Part shown: one piece after another, positions 35,882-46,880 of the stretch
Numbering within the stretch: the first letter of the stretch is position 1
Layout: each line of letters starts with the position of its first letter
Assembly: GCA_015680905.1 (NCBI GenBank)
Contig: CM027379.1
Coordinates: forward strand, 29,530,501 to 29,594,500
Origin: Coptis chinensis
Taxonomy: Eukaryota; Streptophyta; Magnoliopsida; Ranunculales; Ranunculaceae
Length of the DNA stretch: 64,000 nt
Direction of reading: 5' to 3'
Program-made: the position numbers and the translations under genes
Notes under the pieces: generated by a model
The model's input: the letters and a program-made list of their open reading frames with translations, nothing else
Told to the model about the DNA's origin: nothing
Database searches by the model: none

Positions 35882-38221
35882 TCAAAGCAGACAAGAAAGA
35901 TTTTCCACATTCAGAGGGTCAAGCTCAAGACCCCCCCCCCCCTCCACAGTCTTACTTGCACCACTCGTCTCACCAACTCTAACATCCTTCTGCACCTCAA
36001 AGTCACCATTAGTTGTCTTACCAGTACATTGACCAATCTCAGTCTCAGGACGTTTACTCGCATCTATAGCAGTACCTCCCACATTAATCGATGTAACCCA
36101 GCTTTCAACCAACCACTTTAGGTCAATGTACTTCTGCTCCAAGTCACAGTAGTCTTCCATCAGAACGTACACTTCCCCACCCTCGATCTGGTCACATAGA
36201 TCGTTGTACATGTTCTAGGAATTTTTAGCAACAACCTTGGACCTTGTATATTCTGAAGTCCAGTTCCCCACCTCAGCTCAAGCAAAGTCCAACGACTGTT
36301 GCAAAGATACCAACTGTCCAGAAAGGTCAGTGACCTGAGATTTCAAGCTCATTGCCTCAGCACGTTGCACCTCATGGACTGCCACCAACTGGTCATACGA
36401 CTCTTTCGTAACATCCAGCTCCTTCTTATACACATCCCCAATGGCTAGTATCTCCTTTAATTTATGGTACCCAGCCAGAATCTACCTAAAACAATATAAC
36501 ATGTTAGATCATAGCCAGATAAAGAGCCCTACCCTACAAAGCTTATTTAAACAAATATACTTACAAAACAGAGCGAACTATCCATGTCTTTCAAATTATC
36601 CTCCAATTCCTTACCCTCATCAAGATCCTTTCGATCCCCATCCAACACAATGCTTTCAAGCAGACAGTCAGCAATCAAATGCGACTTGAAACTACAGTCG
36701 CTATTCTTCACCATGTGAAGCTAGATTACCACTACTAGGATTGACATAAGAAACATTCCTATCAAGCACAGCAGATTTACCTTTCTCTTTACCCTGACAT
36801 ACTTCCAAAAACTTTACATTTTTTTGCAACGGGTTCAACATCACTGGGTTTCCCCTGACCCTTACCATCTTTCCCTACAACCTCCGACTCCAAGTATTTC
36901 AGGTCCATTCTTTTCAAAGGAGTGCGACTTGGAACAGAATGCAAACCGGTGCTAGGACGCTCTTCACTACCAGCATCAGAACGCATCCTCTTCACAGGAG
37001 CAGGGTCGCCACCCTCAGTCCTTCTCTTCAAGACGGGCCTACGAGGGGCAGTAGGCACCCCACTTACTTCCCAGCACCTCCACCACGACCTCCTTGCCCT
37101 CCCACGAACTCCTCTCCTTCATCAGGTTGCCTAAGAATAGATCGACTACTAGTCCCACCTCCCCCACTAGCTCTTCACGACCTATGATTCAACCTTCTCC
37201 TCTGTTCCCTTGCAAGCAAACCCCTCTTCTTCCCTTTCCATCTCCACCTCAGTACTAGAGTCTGAATCGTCAATAATCAAACCACGAGCTTTCTTTTTCT
37301 GCTCAATCTTCTTCTGGTTATTCTTTTCACCACCACACCTCTGAAAGTAATGAGAAACTTCGGGCAGAAGTGATTGTTTCTCTTCCCAGCTTAGCTTCGC
37401 AAACCGTTCTATAATACCTTGACTCGTATGTTCTCCCACAGCAACCTCTACAAAATAAGAGAAAACAAAACCATTAGAACGTCATCATACAACTTCAACT
37501 ACATAAAACGACCTATGACGAAAAACAACCTACCCTCATATCTAACACTACGATTCTCCAAAACCCTTCCAAGAGCACAATAATTACCAACAAACAACAA
37601 TGGCCTACGACTCCAATCCTCTTAGCTCACACCAACAATAACAAGAGATTTAGCCTTCATAACTTGAAGACTAAAGTTCAAAGCAATCGACTTTTTAATA
37701 GTGAAGTGCTCCAACACGTCCTCTAAACAAATGTTGAAGCCTCTGACATTCAATAAATCTAGTACATGCAATATCCTCCAACTATTCCCTACGAGTTGAC
37801 AGGGTGCCTTCCCACAAAAGTTCAGAACGTCTACCATCAAATTCGAGAAAGGCACCCTTAAACCAGCCTTCAACTGACCGTAAATAGCCACCACGCCTCC
37901 ATCTCGAGGATTATAATCCTCACCAAACATACTCCTATCCCCACACAAATCGGATATTATCAAATCAAGTACCTCTAAACCAAACTCCCTCCTCAAATCA
38001 CCAAAGTTATCAGGTGACCCTCGAGACACTTCACTATGCACAATTTCCACAAATGAAGATGAAGAAGATTCCCTTTCACCACTAACCCTAGAACTATAGC
38101 CACCCTCATCACTCAAATCAATTTCAATCGATCTACCTACCCCAACCTCACCACTCATACTTGAATAAGTAATCGACATAATAGTTGAAATAACAAAAAG
38201 GTTAACCAGAGAAAAACGCAC
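35882..38221 (-). pseudogene. Antisense gene of the Tat element (putative Transposase_28-like), decayed
   Basis: Four open blocks run on the minus strand, opposite to pol: 38221-37622 (199 codons), 37439-37182, 37058-36789 and 36211-35882. The first has an acidic Ser-rich start and then AGLRVPFSNLMVDVLNFCGK, APCQLVGNSWRILHVLDLL: by memory the pattern FPLxPF..vl...g..P.QL.pnsWR of the 'putative gypsy type transposon' domain. Later blocks are charged and basic (KRRTEGGDPAPVKRMRS) with a possible nuclear signal, then a region with DLEQKYIDLKWL. GT/AG sites between blocks suggest introns. Tat/Grande-type elements carry such an antisense gene after pol. Its role is unknown; whether this copy is intact depends on splicing I cannot confirm. 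Confidence 0.6.
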
Positions 38222-38542
38222 TTGTTTACAAAAGTCTGGTTATCTTCTTACTTTATTTTCATTTAAGCTAATGAAGAAAATACTTGTAAGAAAAACGGGT
38301 TATGACCACACAAATTCTGTTAGCACGAAACGTTTAACATTCCCAAAAACCAGCGTAATCATTATATACACTACCTTTATCCGCATGCACTCCACTACCC
38401 AGGCCTACAAATATAAGCCAAAATTTTCGCGCACAAAACCCAAAGCAATTATTTCCTTTCAAATTTTTACAGCTGGACACGTGTGCACTTTCATTTACCT
38501 TTACTCTCTCTTTTCACATAGCTGTCATCCTAACAGCGATCT

Positions 38543-38553
38543 AAAAAGGGGGC
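38543..38553 (+). promoter_or_regulatory. Polypurine tract of the Tat element
   Basis: AAAAAGGGGGC lies two bases before an LTR-like start (TGTGAGTACC at 38556). This tract primes plus-strand DNA synthesis in LTR retrotransposons. Position after pol, repeats and the antisense gene is as expected. Confidence 0.75.
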
Positions 38554-38555
38554 TA

Positions 38556-39050
38556 TGTGAGTACCCTCCGTTCTCAAACTATCTCTACAACCCACGTGTC
38601 CAGAACCCAAGTCATAACTTCAAGTTGACACCACGACCTATGTACCACCTAGGCACATCAGGTCATGGATACGACCTCATATCAAATCACTATGACGACC
38701 CTAAAGATAGATCGCCCAACACTTTCAGATTCATTTAATGCACAAGGGATCAAACATCTTGTAACAGACAATTGCTCCCAAAGCTCAGTCAACACGACAT
38801 TAAAGGATGTCATTACTTTGTAACGAGTGGATTGAAAAGATCATCAAAGAAAGTAGCGCATGAGATCTGCAAATAAGAAACGGCTTAAGACAGAAAAAGA
38901 AAGGATAGCTCTACGCCTATAAAAGGAAAGAAGAACTACGAAACACTTGATTCAGGTCTACCCAAAAGACTTGATACGTAGGCAACTCTTTTCTAAAGGA
39001 CGGGTGCAGCCAATTTCTCCATCAACCCCGATCTCACCCATAGGTTAAAG
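38556..39050 (+). repeat. Tat-element 3' LTR (right end approximate)
   Basis: Starts TGTGAGTACC after the polypurine tract. It contains a CCTATAAAAGG motif (about 38918-38928), a likely LTR promoter, then a leader-like stretch with GATACGTAGGCAACTC and GGGTGCAGCC. The right end is probably between 39024 (…CTCCATCA) and about 39060. The 5' LTR is missing, so the end cannot be set by comparison. Confidence 0.6.
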
Positions 39051-39660
39051 TTTTATACCTTAACAGGGAATAAGAGTTTGTTCACATGAAAATTGGGTTG
39101 AGTCCAAAAAAATTCAATTTCTATTATGTTAGGAGGAGAAGGTTATTATTGGAAAAAAAATAAGACAAAAATAGAAATTTTTGTCCTTGAATCATAATTA
39201 CTAACACTTGCCCCATTAATTTGTCCTGGAATTATAAATAAAAGTAACCCGGTACTACAACCATAATTATTCTTTAATTTGTGAGATTGGGGCTAATTTT
39301 GTGTTACAAACTATGAGACTACAATGTACAAAGCCCATGTTGCTAGATTGTTGCCTTTCTCTTTGCCTTTACTTTGTCTTGATTTGGTGGGCAAGTTTGT
39401 TTTCAAAGAAAAATTACATATGTTTGCATCAATAATCTCATTCATTATGTAGAGATTTCTTAAAACTCCAACAAATTTAATTTTGTACATGTATCTACTT
39501 TGGTAAGCAATAAATTCTTACTTCATAAAGCATATTACATATGTTATGAATGAAAAACATAAATCTCTAGATATATACTTTTGGTAAGTAACAATTTCTT
39601 GCTATATATAAAGCCTATGAAATCATATGTGAATCTTCTAATATTAAATAGAACAATCCT
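39051..39660. other. AT-rich intergenic stretch upstream of the defensin-like gene
   Basis: No coding frame, repeat or element end recognised. The boundary between the transposon nest and the gene island lies here. Confidence 0.5.
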
Positions 39661-39670
39661 CAACTTCTGT

Positions 39671-39678
39671 TATAAATA
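39671..39678 (+). promoter_or_regulatory. TATA box of the defensin-like gene
   Basis: TATAAATA, 88 bases before the ATG at 39766; a transcript would start near 39703-39710, giving a leader of about 60 bases. Confidence 0.7.
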
Positions 39679-39765
39679 GTGTTCACAAACTTTGACTTGG
39701 CCTGGTGAAAGAAAACAATAATCCATATACCAAAATCTATTTATCTCCAATAAGAAAAAGGCAAA

Positions 39766-40062
39766 ATGGAGAAGGCTTCCCAAAAACTAGTTATCCTGGT
39801 GGCTCTTTTGCTTGTAGCGTCAAGCCTAAAGGTTCATGTTTATGCAAGAGAGAACTGTATTGTTGGAATTCCATGTCAAGACAACAGTGGTTGTACTAAT
39901 TGTGAAGGCTGTAACGGACTATGTAACAGTGCCCAATGCCAGTGTATACTAGCCGAAGTGCAACCCGCTGAAGCAAGTTGCGACAATGATAATGACTGTA
40001 AGGCTCAATGTAGTAGCCACTATGGAAACTGTCTTAATGGTAAATGTTTTTGTCAGCAGTAA
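39766..40062 (+). CDS. Secreted cysteine-rich defensin-like protein, 98 aa
   Basis: Residues 1 to about 27 form a signal peptide (basic start MEKASQK, then VILVALLLVASSL, cleavage near VYA-RE), so the product should be exported. The mature part of about 70 residues has 14 Cys: eight in the first half (from NCIVGIPC to CQC) and six in the second (SCDNDNDC to CFC). The last six have spacing C-x5-C-x3-C-x6-C-x4-C-x-C, like one defensin-like/knottin unit; the first eight may be another, so two joined domains are likely. There is no intron, a TATA box 88 bases upstream and AATAAA at 40140. Roles of the family include antimicrobial defence and signalling; here that is inference. Exact subfamily not recognised. 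Confidence 0.8.
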   Translation: MEKASQKLVILVALLLVASSLKVHVYARENCIVGIPCQDNSGCTNCEGCNGLCNSAQCQCILAEVQPAEASCDNDNDCKAQCSSHYGNCLNGKCFCQQ

Positions 40063-40139
40063 GAGCTTAACTGGCCACTAGAAATTTGATTTTGCTAGAT
40101 TAAATTTTCTAATTAGATCATTGTATGGTCATTTTGGTT

Positions 40140-40145
40140 AATAAA
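40140..40145 (+). terminator. Poly(A) signal of the defensin-like gene
   Basis: AATAAA, 78 bases past the stop codon, in AT-rich 3' sequence. Confidence 0.6.
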
Positions 40146-42732
40146 CAAAGGGCTTTGATAAACTTTTATGTTTAGATCATTGTATTTTTTATTTTCTGTC
40201 ATGAATGATCCTTCATAGCAAATGATTTGTAAAAGACTAGAGTATAGTCTGAATGTGCTACTAACTTACTATCTTGAATCTCAACTTAGAGCATCATCAG
40301 CGCATTCCTAAAACCATTGCCATGTGATGATAAAACAATTATTTTGGGAATTTGAACCCCTAACGCATTGTGAAAACCATTTGTATCTACCACGCATTGT
40401 TAGGATGATCATAACTAAAATACGTTGAAATTTAGTAATAAATGTGATGGGATAAGTTTTGTCGTTCAAAATTGGATAATAAAATCATTTAGAAAAATAA
40501 AATAGTTTGGGACAACACAAGTTATGTTGTCATCCCATTTATAGAATGAGAATAAAATGAAAATTGCATTGACGCTTAAGATAGCAATGATGTTGTTTGG
40601 GGGACAAAAAAGTTGTATTTCAACCTAAAAACATTGTAGGTGATAATAAAAAAGCAGTGATAGAAATGGCCTAGGGTACATTTGTTGAAGAATCTCAATA
40701 CCATGCTAGAATATAGAGATTAGGTCCTCTTTCCGCCCAGGTCTAATTGTTCGCTCCTACACCTTAAGAAAAATAATTGACCCAAATTTTAGAAAACAAA
40801 ATATCATTTTTAACAAAAGGTAAAAAACTTTAAAAAGAAGTTGCCATAACAGAAAAAGCAAGTCTTCGTCGCCTCTTCTCCCACCCCTTCTCTAGTTTCC
40901 ATTCTTCTAATTTTACTGTTTGTTTGTTAGCTCCTTTTCTTATTACAGAGAGTAACTCTCAAGGACAAATCGAACGAAAAAGTCACTCAACACCACATTT
41001 TTTTTAATCACTCACAAGGACCGGGTAGATGAAAAGTCAAGTATACCCTTAACACGAAATAAAAAATAGCTCGGATAGATAAAAGTTCAAGTATACCACT
41101 AATGCAAAATAATAAATGGCCAGGCCCAACTGAAACGACCCAGTGTATATAGTATGAACAATCACTATTCATACCTCAACATAATGTATGATCAGTAAGG
41201 ACACCTATTGGAGTATGAACAATCATTATTCATACATATTTAAAAAACTATTCATACCTTAACATGAGCTATGAACAATCAATCAATGTTCATATGAACA
41301 ATTCAATCATTGTTCATACCTATTTTAGATATGAACAATCATTGTTCATACATCAACATGAGTTCTAAACAGTCATTGTTCATACATCAACATGAGTTAA
41401 TTATGAACAATCATTGTTCATACCTTAACATAATGTATGATTAGTAAGAACACCTACTAAAGTATGAATAATCATTGTTCAAACATCAATATAGTGTATG
41501 AGGTTATGTTCATCTATTTGGGTATGAACAATCACCAAATTTCACTGCTTTATAAATATAACACAAAGAGGTAAAACTGGTATTTAAAAAAAATGAAAAT
41601 TTATATGCTTTATATCTATAATAACATGGAAGGGTAAAACTGACATTTAAAAAAAAGTAAAAAGGCTGACTTATTTTGTCCTTGAGGGTTACTAAAATTG
41701 AAATCGTGGGTTACTTAATACTGGAATTTGTCCTTGTGAGTTACTAAAAAAAAACACGGTGTCCTCTAGAGTTGCTTTGGCCCGAAATTGGTCCTCTAGA
41801 CTATTTTCTTGTTCTTATTATGAACCTGAGACATGCATGCTAGTTGTTTATTCCAAGTAAAAGCCTTATACAACTATACGATAATAGGGGATTAACATAC
41901 TCATTGGGTCATTGGTACATACCCAGCCACCTGATAAGAGTATTAATGATGGCAATGATCTTTTGAGTTCTGTTATATGTCAAAATTTTGACAAAAGTTC
42001 GCATGGTCAGAATAATAATAGCTTAAGGGGTTGTTTGGCAGTAACTAAAAATAATTATGTTTTTAAAATCAATTCTAACACAACTAGTTTTTAGATAAAC
42101 ATTTATGGAAGAAATGATAACAAACAGTCAAATGCAAATCAATTATTGATTTAATATGTAAACCAAAAATGGAAAGAGAATTTATCAAAAACCAAAAATA
42201 ATAAAAATATGGCAACTCATTTCAAAAGGAAAGCTCCATAATTTTTGTTTCATATTCTTTAAGCTACTTTTTTTGTTTATATTTTAATAGATTATCTCAT
42301 TTTGAGAATGAGATAACATAACAGTTTCTAAAAACTTTTATTACCAAACAATTTTTTTTATATCCAAAATCAATTATGGAACTCATAATACAATTAATAT
42401 TTGTCATATAATGGTTTATCATAATAATTGTCAAACGGCCCTAAGAGTATGATGGTAAAAAAACTATTAACTCAAGATGAAGAGTATATAGAAACCGGGG
42501 AAGAGTTGGAAGAAGGAAAGGATGAAGATGGAGGGAAATAGGAAATTATTAGCTGGACACTATTTGGTTATGGCAACTTCCTTTTAATTTATTTATTTAT
42601 TAAGTGTCTCTATTTTCTAAAATTCCTTAACCCCATTTGTTTTGATCCTTTATTAGAAATTTCCTTAAGATGTAGGAGCCTTGCAATTACACCTGGGCAG
42701 AGAAGATCCAATCTCTAGAATATATATTTTCT
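40146..42732. other. Intergenic DNA with inverted and palindromic repeats
   Basis: No gene recognised. At about 40945-41035 and 41665-41800 the sequence contains approximately inverted blocks: GTAACTCTCAAGGACAAA on the left against GTAACCCTCAAGGACAAA as reverse complement on the right, and CACTCACAAGGACC against AACTCACAAGGACA. These suggest a fold-back element of about 0.85 kb around the palindromic array at 41145-41535. The rest is AT-rich, with CT-rich DNA at 40860-40930. Confidence 0.5.
41145..41535. repeat. Array of short palindromes TATGAACAATCATTGTTCATA
   Basis: About eight to ten copies of a near-palindrome built on GAACAATCATTGTTC, many followed by ACATCAACATGAGT or ACCTTAACATAATGTATGA. 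Spacing is irregular (about 35-60 bases). Each unit could form a hairpin. It lies in the centre of the possible fold-back element. Confidence 0.75.
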
Positions 42733-42848
42733 ATGGAGGTAGTGCCGCTTATAATGCTCGATAATAAAACCATGGAAGGGGGAAATAGATATGAAGGTAG
42801 TGCCGCTTATAATGCTCGGTAATAAAACCATGGAAGGGGGAAATAGAC
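42733..42848 (+). repeat. Direct 58-bp tandem duplication
   Basis: Two units (42733-42790, 42791-42848) share AGGTAGTGCCGCTTATAATG and AATAAAACCATGGAAGGGGG, with only a few differences. The near identity suggests a recent duplication. It lies just beyond the 3' end of the PR-1 gene. Confidence 0.85.
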
Positions 42849-42983
42849 TTTACAATGTTTTCAAGTTTTTATGTCAAGAGTTTCATTGCAATGTTATTGT
42901 TGTAACAGATTTGACCAAAAAAATTGTCCACACAAAAGTTAACATCTACTGCTTTAGAAATTTATTCCATGACATTGATTTAG

Positions 42984-43496
42984 CTAGTAAGGTCTTGCTC
43001 TGATGTAGTTCCCTGGGGGATAATACTCACATGTGATGAAAGTATCGCCGTTGTTACAAAGTATTTGTGCACAACCAATGCGCTCAGTGGTGCGCCATAT
43101 GACTTGTGTATAATGTGTGCACTCTTTACCTAAACAAGTATTGTTCTCATAATTGTACCATTTCTTCTCATTCACCCAAGCATCAACAACATTCTTAGCA
43201 CTCCAACCAAGACCTTGTCCCCAAAATAGGTTCTCTCCAAAACCATAGCCAGGGGAATGAATCAGTTTGCAATCTTGACGTCTCTCATTTGAATAAACTC
43301 TGGCATACCTTGCTAATAAGGGTTCATATTCAAGAGGGGGTACACCAACTATTTCTCTAGCACTGTTGTGACCGTCCATGACTTGGATTATGAACTCAGT
43401 TCTATTGAGGTTGGCATGGCTAGTTTGTAATAAGCAAAAGCAAGATAGAAATATTGATAACGAGACAATGTGTAGGAATTGAAAAGATGAAGCCAT
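42984..43496 (-). CDS. PR1: Pathogenesis-related protein 1 (CAP superfamily), 170 aa
   Basis: Secreted defence protein that binds sterols. Residues 1-28 (MASSFQFLHIVSLSIFLSCF onward, to TSHA) are a signal peptide. The CAP domain follows: DGHNSAREIVGVPPLEYE, ...[58 protein letters not shown] and CEYYPPGNYIRARPY. The His and Glu residues of the CAP cavity (GHN, GEN, HYTQ) and six domain Cys are present. The last 11 residues match the CAPE peptide pattern PxGNxxxxRPY. Four in-frame ATGs exist (43529, 43517, 43511, 43496). I chose the last, because the TATA box at 43558-43565 puts the transcript start near 43530 and it gives a normal signal peptide. Single exon, intact. Confidence 0.93.
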   Translation of the reverse strand: MASSFQFLHIVSLSIFLSCFCLLQTSHANLNRTEFIIQVMDGHNSAREIVGVPPLEYEPLLARYARVYSNERRQDCKLIHSPGYGFGENLFWGQGLGWSAKNVVDAWVNEKKWYNYENNTCLGKECTHYTQVIWRTTERIGCAQILCNNGDTFITCEYYPPGNYIRARPY

Positions 43497-43557
43497 TTTT
43501 CGAGATTTCATGTACATCTTGTTTCTCATGTTATTGCTTTGAGGTAGTCAGGGTGCA

Positions 43558-43565
43558 TTTTTATA
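43558..43565 (-). promoter_or_regulatory. TATA box of the PR-1 gene
   Basis: Reads TATAAAAA on the minus strand, about 62 bases upstream of the chosen ATG at 43496 and 29 upstream of the first in-frame ATG. Confidence 0.65.
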
Positions 43566-43570
43566 CCATT

Positions 43571-44925
43571 TTAGAAATTTGTCTTAGTTTACAAGTATGT
43601 GAAAGCGGCTATGGTCCTGATAGTCTGACACTATACATGGAGTGTCATTTGATTGTTTATAGAACAAATAACCAAATTCTCGGTGGTTATTTGATTTATT
43701 ATTTGTCACATTGTTAACTCGAAGTCAGTATTCTCATCCTTCACTCCAACAAATTGAATATCTATAGCAACCTTAATGCTTGTCTCCCTAATTTGTACTT
43801 AAAAATGAAATGAATTTCATTTCCCTCCCTCACTTAATATTAGCTGGTAACTAATAACTTAATGAACACCATAAATCGGAGTGTTAATTTAATTCTTTGA
43901 TCTTTTGATTCAAGAACTTTTCTTTATTCTCAACTTCTTATGCGCTTAAGTAGCATTTGGGACTGATTTCTTATCCTTAAGATGCTTGAATTCAAGAATA
44001 ATATTGTGTACAATGACAGCCGGGAAATGTGCATAAGATTTGTAGGGATTAGATGGCTACACACAACTGGGGTATAATCTCACTTTTGTTATGAATTTCA
44101 ATGTCCATGCTTTATGGTATGTGTTTAGAATGCCTTGTGTTAAGTTTCAAAGCTTTGACAAACTTGATCATATATGAGTTAAATTTTAAAACATTAAGTT
44201 ATTGTTTTTCTTTGCATCATTGGCCATCATAATTATGGGAAACTTTACACGACGACATTCGTTTTTCTTTTCTATCACCATTTGGCTTAAATGGATATAA
44301 CTATTTTTTGGGTCTAAGATGAATTAGTTCGGAGTTTGGACACATCAAACTAGTAGTGTTCTGATAAATAATCATTACCAACAACACTATTACCAAAATT
44401 TCAACATCAAGTTGTGCCAAAAATTCCAAAGAATAACCCAAATTTGTTTGAACCGGCCTTAATTTCTTGCACAAAATCTTGGCAAATTTTTGAAATTAAA
44501 GGTGTAGACTCGTTTTACATTTTTTATCAAATAAAATAATGACAAATTGATTTACGTTGATTATGCGCCCCATCAACAACCCACAGAGTGGCCAAAGAAC
44601 TATGACCTAGTGAGCACACACCCTAAGCGTTAGGGTTGAAAGGTGAAAAACTCGCCAAAAAAAAGGTGATTTAATCGAGCACTCATCAAATTGCATTGGG
44701 CAGCCTCCGACCCAAGCCCGACAACTAAGTCCAACAACAATAGCCCAATACACCCCCCCTCCACCTCAACGCATACCGGCTACCATTTTTTTCAAACCTT
44801 TTTAGCCGGTATCATCTCTCTCACAAGACTGAACCCCAAACAAAAAAAAAAACTTCGAGTTTTCTGTCGTGTTCATACTTCGAGTGTTGAGTTGTGAATC
44901 AACAATGGAAATTGAAGTTGGTGAC
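43571..44925. other. Intergenic AT-rich DNA upstream of PR-1
   Basis: No gene recognised. Short frames such as 44691-44897 (+) have no family resemblance. The stretch is the presumed upstream region of the PR-1 gene; no known stress-response element was scored as convincing. Confidence 0.5.
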
Positions 44926-44934
44926 TTCACCCGA

Positions 44935-45180
44935 TTCGAGTCGTGTCCCGTTTGAGTATATACTCAAACTTGATTAGGTTGATTAAATTTAATTAGGTGG
45001 AAGATTAGGTTAATTAAACTTGATTGGGGTGGAAGATTGGGTTGATTAAACTTGATGATTTCAAACTTGATGTTTTTTTGGAGTTTGAGTGGAAGATTGG
45101 GTTGATTAAACTTGAGTTCAAGTTTGTCCAAGCTTGATGAAGTCGTTTCGAGTTTGGGTTGATTAAGTGGAAGTTGATTT
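44935..45180 (+). repeat. Imperfect repeats of GGTTGATTAAACTTGA
   Basis: GTTGATTAAACTTGA or a close variant recurs at about 44968, 45008, 45041, 45101 and 45157, often with AGTGGAAGATTGG before it. Irregular minisatellite. Confidence 0.65.
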
Positions 45181-45339
45181 TAAAAATGAACATCGTGACA
45201 AACAAACCAAATTTTTTAAGCCCAAACGACCCAGTCATGTCGCCCAAGAGAGTCCCAAACAACCCCACCATGTTGTCCTGGAGACTGCCCAAACGACCCC
45301 GCCATATCATCTAGCTAAAAACCAAGAGTTTCGTCTCAA

Positions 45340-45555
45340 ACGACACGTGAAGACCGCTTGAGTGTACACTGAAACGACATGGCGAAACCATTTGAGTTGT
45401 ACACTCAAACGACATTGAGAGACCGTTTGAGTGTACATTCAAACGACATGAGGAGATTGTTTGAGTGTACACTCAAACAATATGGATAAACCGTTTGGGT
45501 ATATACTCAAACGACATGGCGAGACCGTTTGAGTGTACATTCAAATGACCTGAGG
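45340..45555. repeat. Palindromic minisatellite, about 38-43 bp period
   Basis: About six units, each centred on the near-palindrome GTTTGAGTGTACACTCAAAC followed by GACATGGCGAGACC or a variant. Some units carry ATTCAAAC in place of ACTCAAAC. Both arms of each unit can form a 9-bp stem. No coding frame runs through it. Confidence 0.8.
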
Positions 45556-46372
45556 GTTTCGTTATGACGAGACCGGTTGGATTGGTTGTTGGGCCTGGAC
45601 TTTGATGGCAAACTTGTAATATTTCTTTTTTTTTTGGGTTGCCCAATCAAATTTGATGAGAGCCCAATACAGGACTCAAAAAAAAACTAAACTATAGAAA
45701 GGAGAACGCATAATAATACATGTTAAGAACTATGTGATCCACGTGATTAAAAACCTGAATGGAGACTGGAGAGAACTATATGGTTCCAGTTTTCGGGATA
45801 GCTAGGGCATATGAAACATGAAATGATGAAAGTACTAACTTTAAGTTTTAGATAAATATAATTAATTAATGAAATCAGTCGGAGTAGCCTAAAACTTGCT
45901 CATGACGTGGACTTTGTCCTGTGGTTACGGCTTGGTTAATCAGGGTTCGAATCCCTGCATCTCCATTTTTTAATCCGAATCAAGCTACGGCTTCTAGAAC
46001 TCATGTTTCAAAGACCCAATCCAGGTTTTAGGGTATTCGGATTTGTCTCCTGCGACTGAATTGAAAGGTTCTACAATTGTTTTCTTTTGAATAGAACTTG
46101 TGGTGGTGGTACACCATTTTTGTATGTTTTCATCAACGGTGACTTTTTAATTTCCTGGTTAAAATAGCGAGTACAAGTACAAGTTTTTATTCCGAAATTA
46201 TTGTCTGAGTTGACTGAACATCAATTAATGGAGGATCTTGCCAAGGTGCTAATCAGAGACAGTGAACCAAATTCAACTTCATTCACAAAATCCGTTGTGC
46301 CTACTAGGATGGGGGTATGGAAGTGATTGAATTATTGAAAGGAGGTGGAAGAAAACAATTTTATAGGGAGAA
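45556..46372. other. Stretch before LINE ORF2, no gene
   Basis: Contains a tRNA-like T-arm (GGTTCGAATCCC, 45944-45955) followed by a T run at 45965, but no matching 5' half, so it is not a tRNA gene. The part from about 46000 may be the 5' untranslated region of the LINE. Confidence 0.4.
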
Positions 46373-46880
46373 ATGAGTGTCGTGTCTTGGAATTGTAGAG
46401 GAATTGGTCTTGACTCCACAATTACGGCACTTAAAGATCGGATTCGGAAAGGCCGACCAAATATTGTTTTTTTGTGTGAAACAAAGGCATCTTATAAGAA
46501 GTCATGTCAGTTAATTCGAAGAATTGGTGATGTGTTTAATTTTTTTGTTGTCCCTTCTAATGGAAGATCAGGGGAGTTGTGGTTGGTATGGGATTCTATG
46601 CTACAAATGGATGTGTTGTATAGTGACGCTTGGGTAATTCATGCTTGTGTCAATGACAAAGAATCTCCTATTTGGTACTTTTACTAAACTGAATATTAGG
46701 ACTTTGCAATGGAATGTCTTAATGGGATTACAACCAAATACTGATGAAGCTTGTATTTGTATGGGGGATTTTAACAATGTGATGTCACAGGATGAAAAGT
46801 GGGTGTCCAGCAACAAGAACTTCTATTCTGGGATTTGAAAATATGCATTCTTTGGGTTGAGGCTGCTTTATATTGCATGG
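46373..46880 (+). pseudogene. LINE ORF2, endonuclease start (broken)
   Basis: MSVVSWNCRGIGLD, then VFLCETKASYK, GELWLVWDSM and (after a frame slip near 46680) ACICMGDFNNVMSQDEKW: the start of the apurinic-type endonuclease of plant L1 ORF2, with WNCRG, the ETK block and GDFN motif. A frame slip near 46685 and stop near 46837 break it. Reverse transcriptase is missing; the element resumes at about 49206 with the C-terminal part. Confidence 0.85.

Noticed and set aside
36441..37187. Plus-strand frames over the antisense Tat gene
   Set aside because: The minus-strand blocks have the domain match and splice-like borders; the plus frames are Pro/Thr-rich shadows.
45890..45970. tRNA-like T-arm GGTTCGAATCCC followed by a T run
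   Set aside because: No matching acceptor stem, D-arm or anticodon arm about 72 bases upstream. At best a decayed tRNA or SINE relic.
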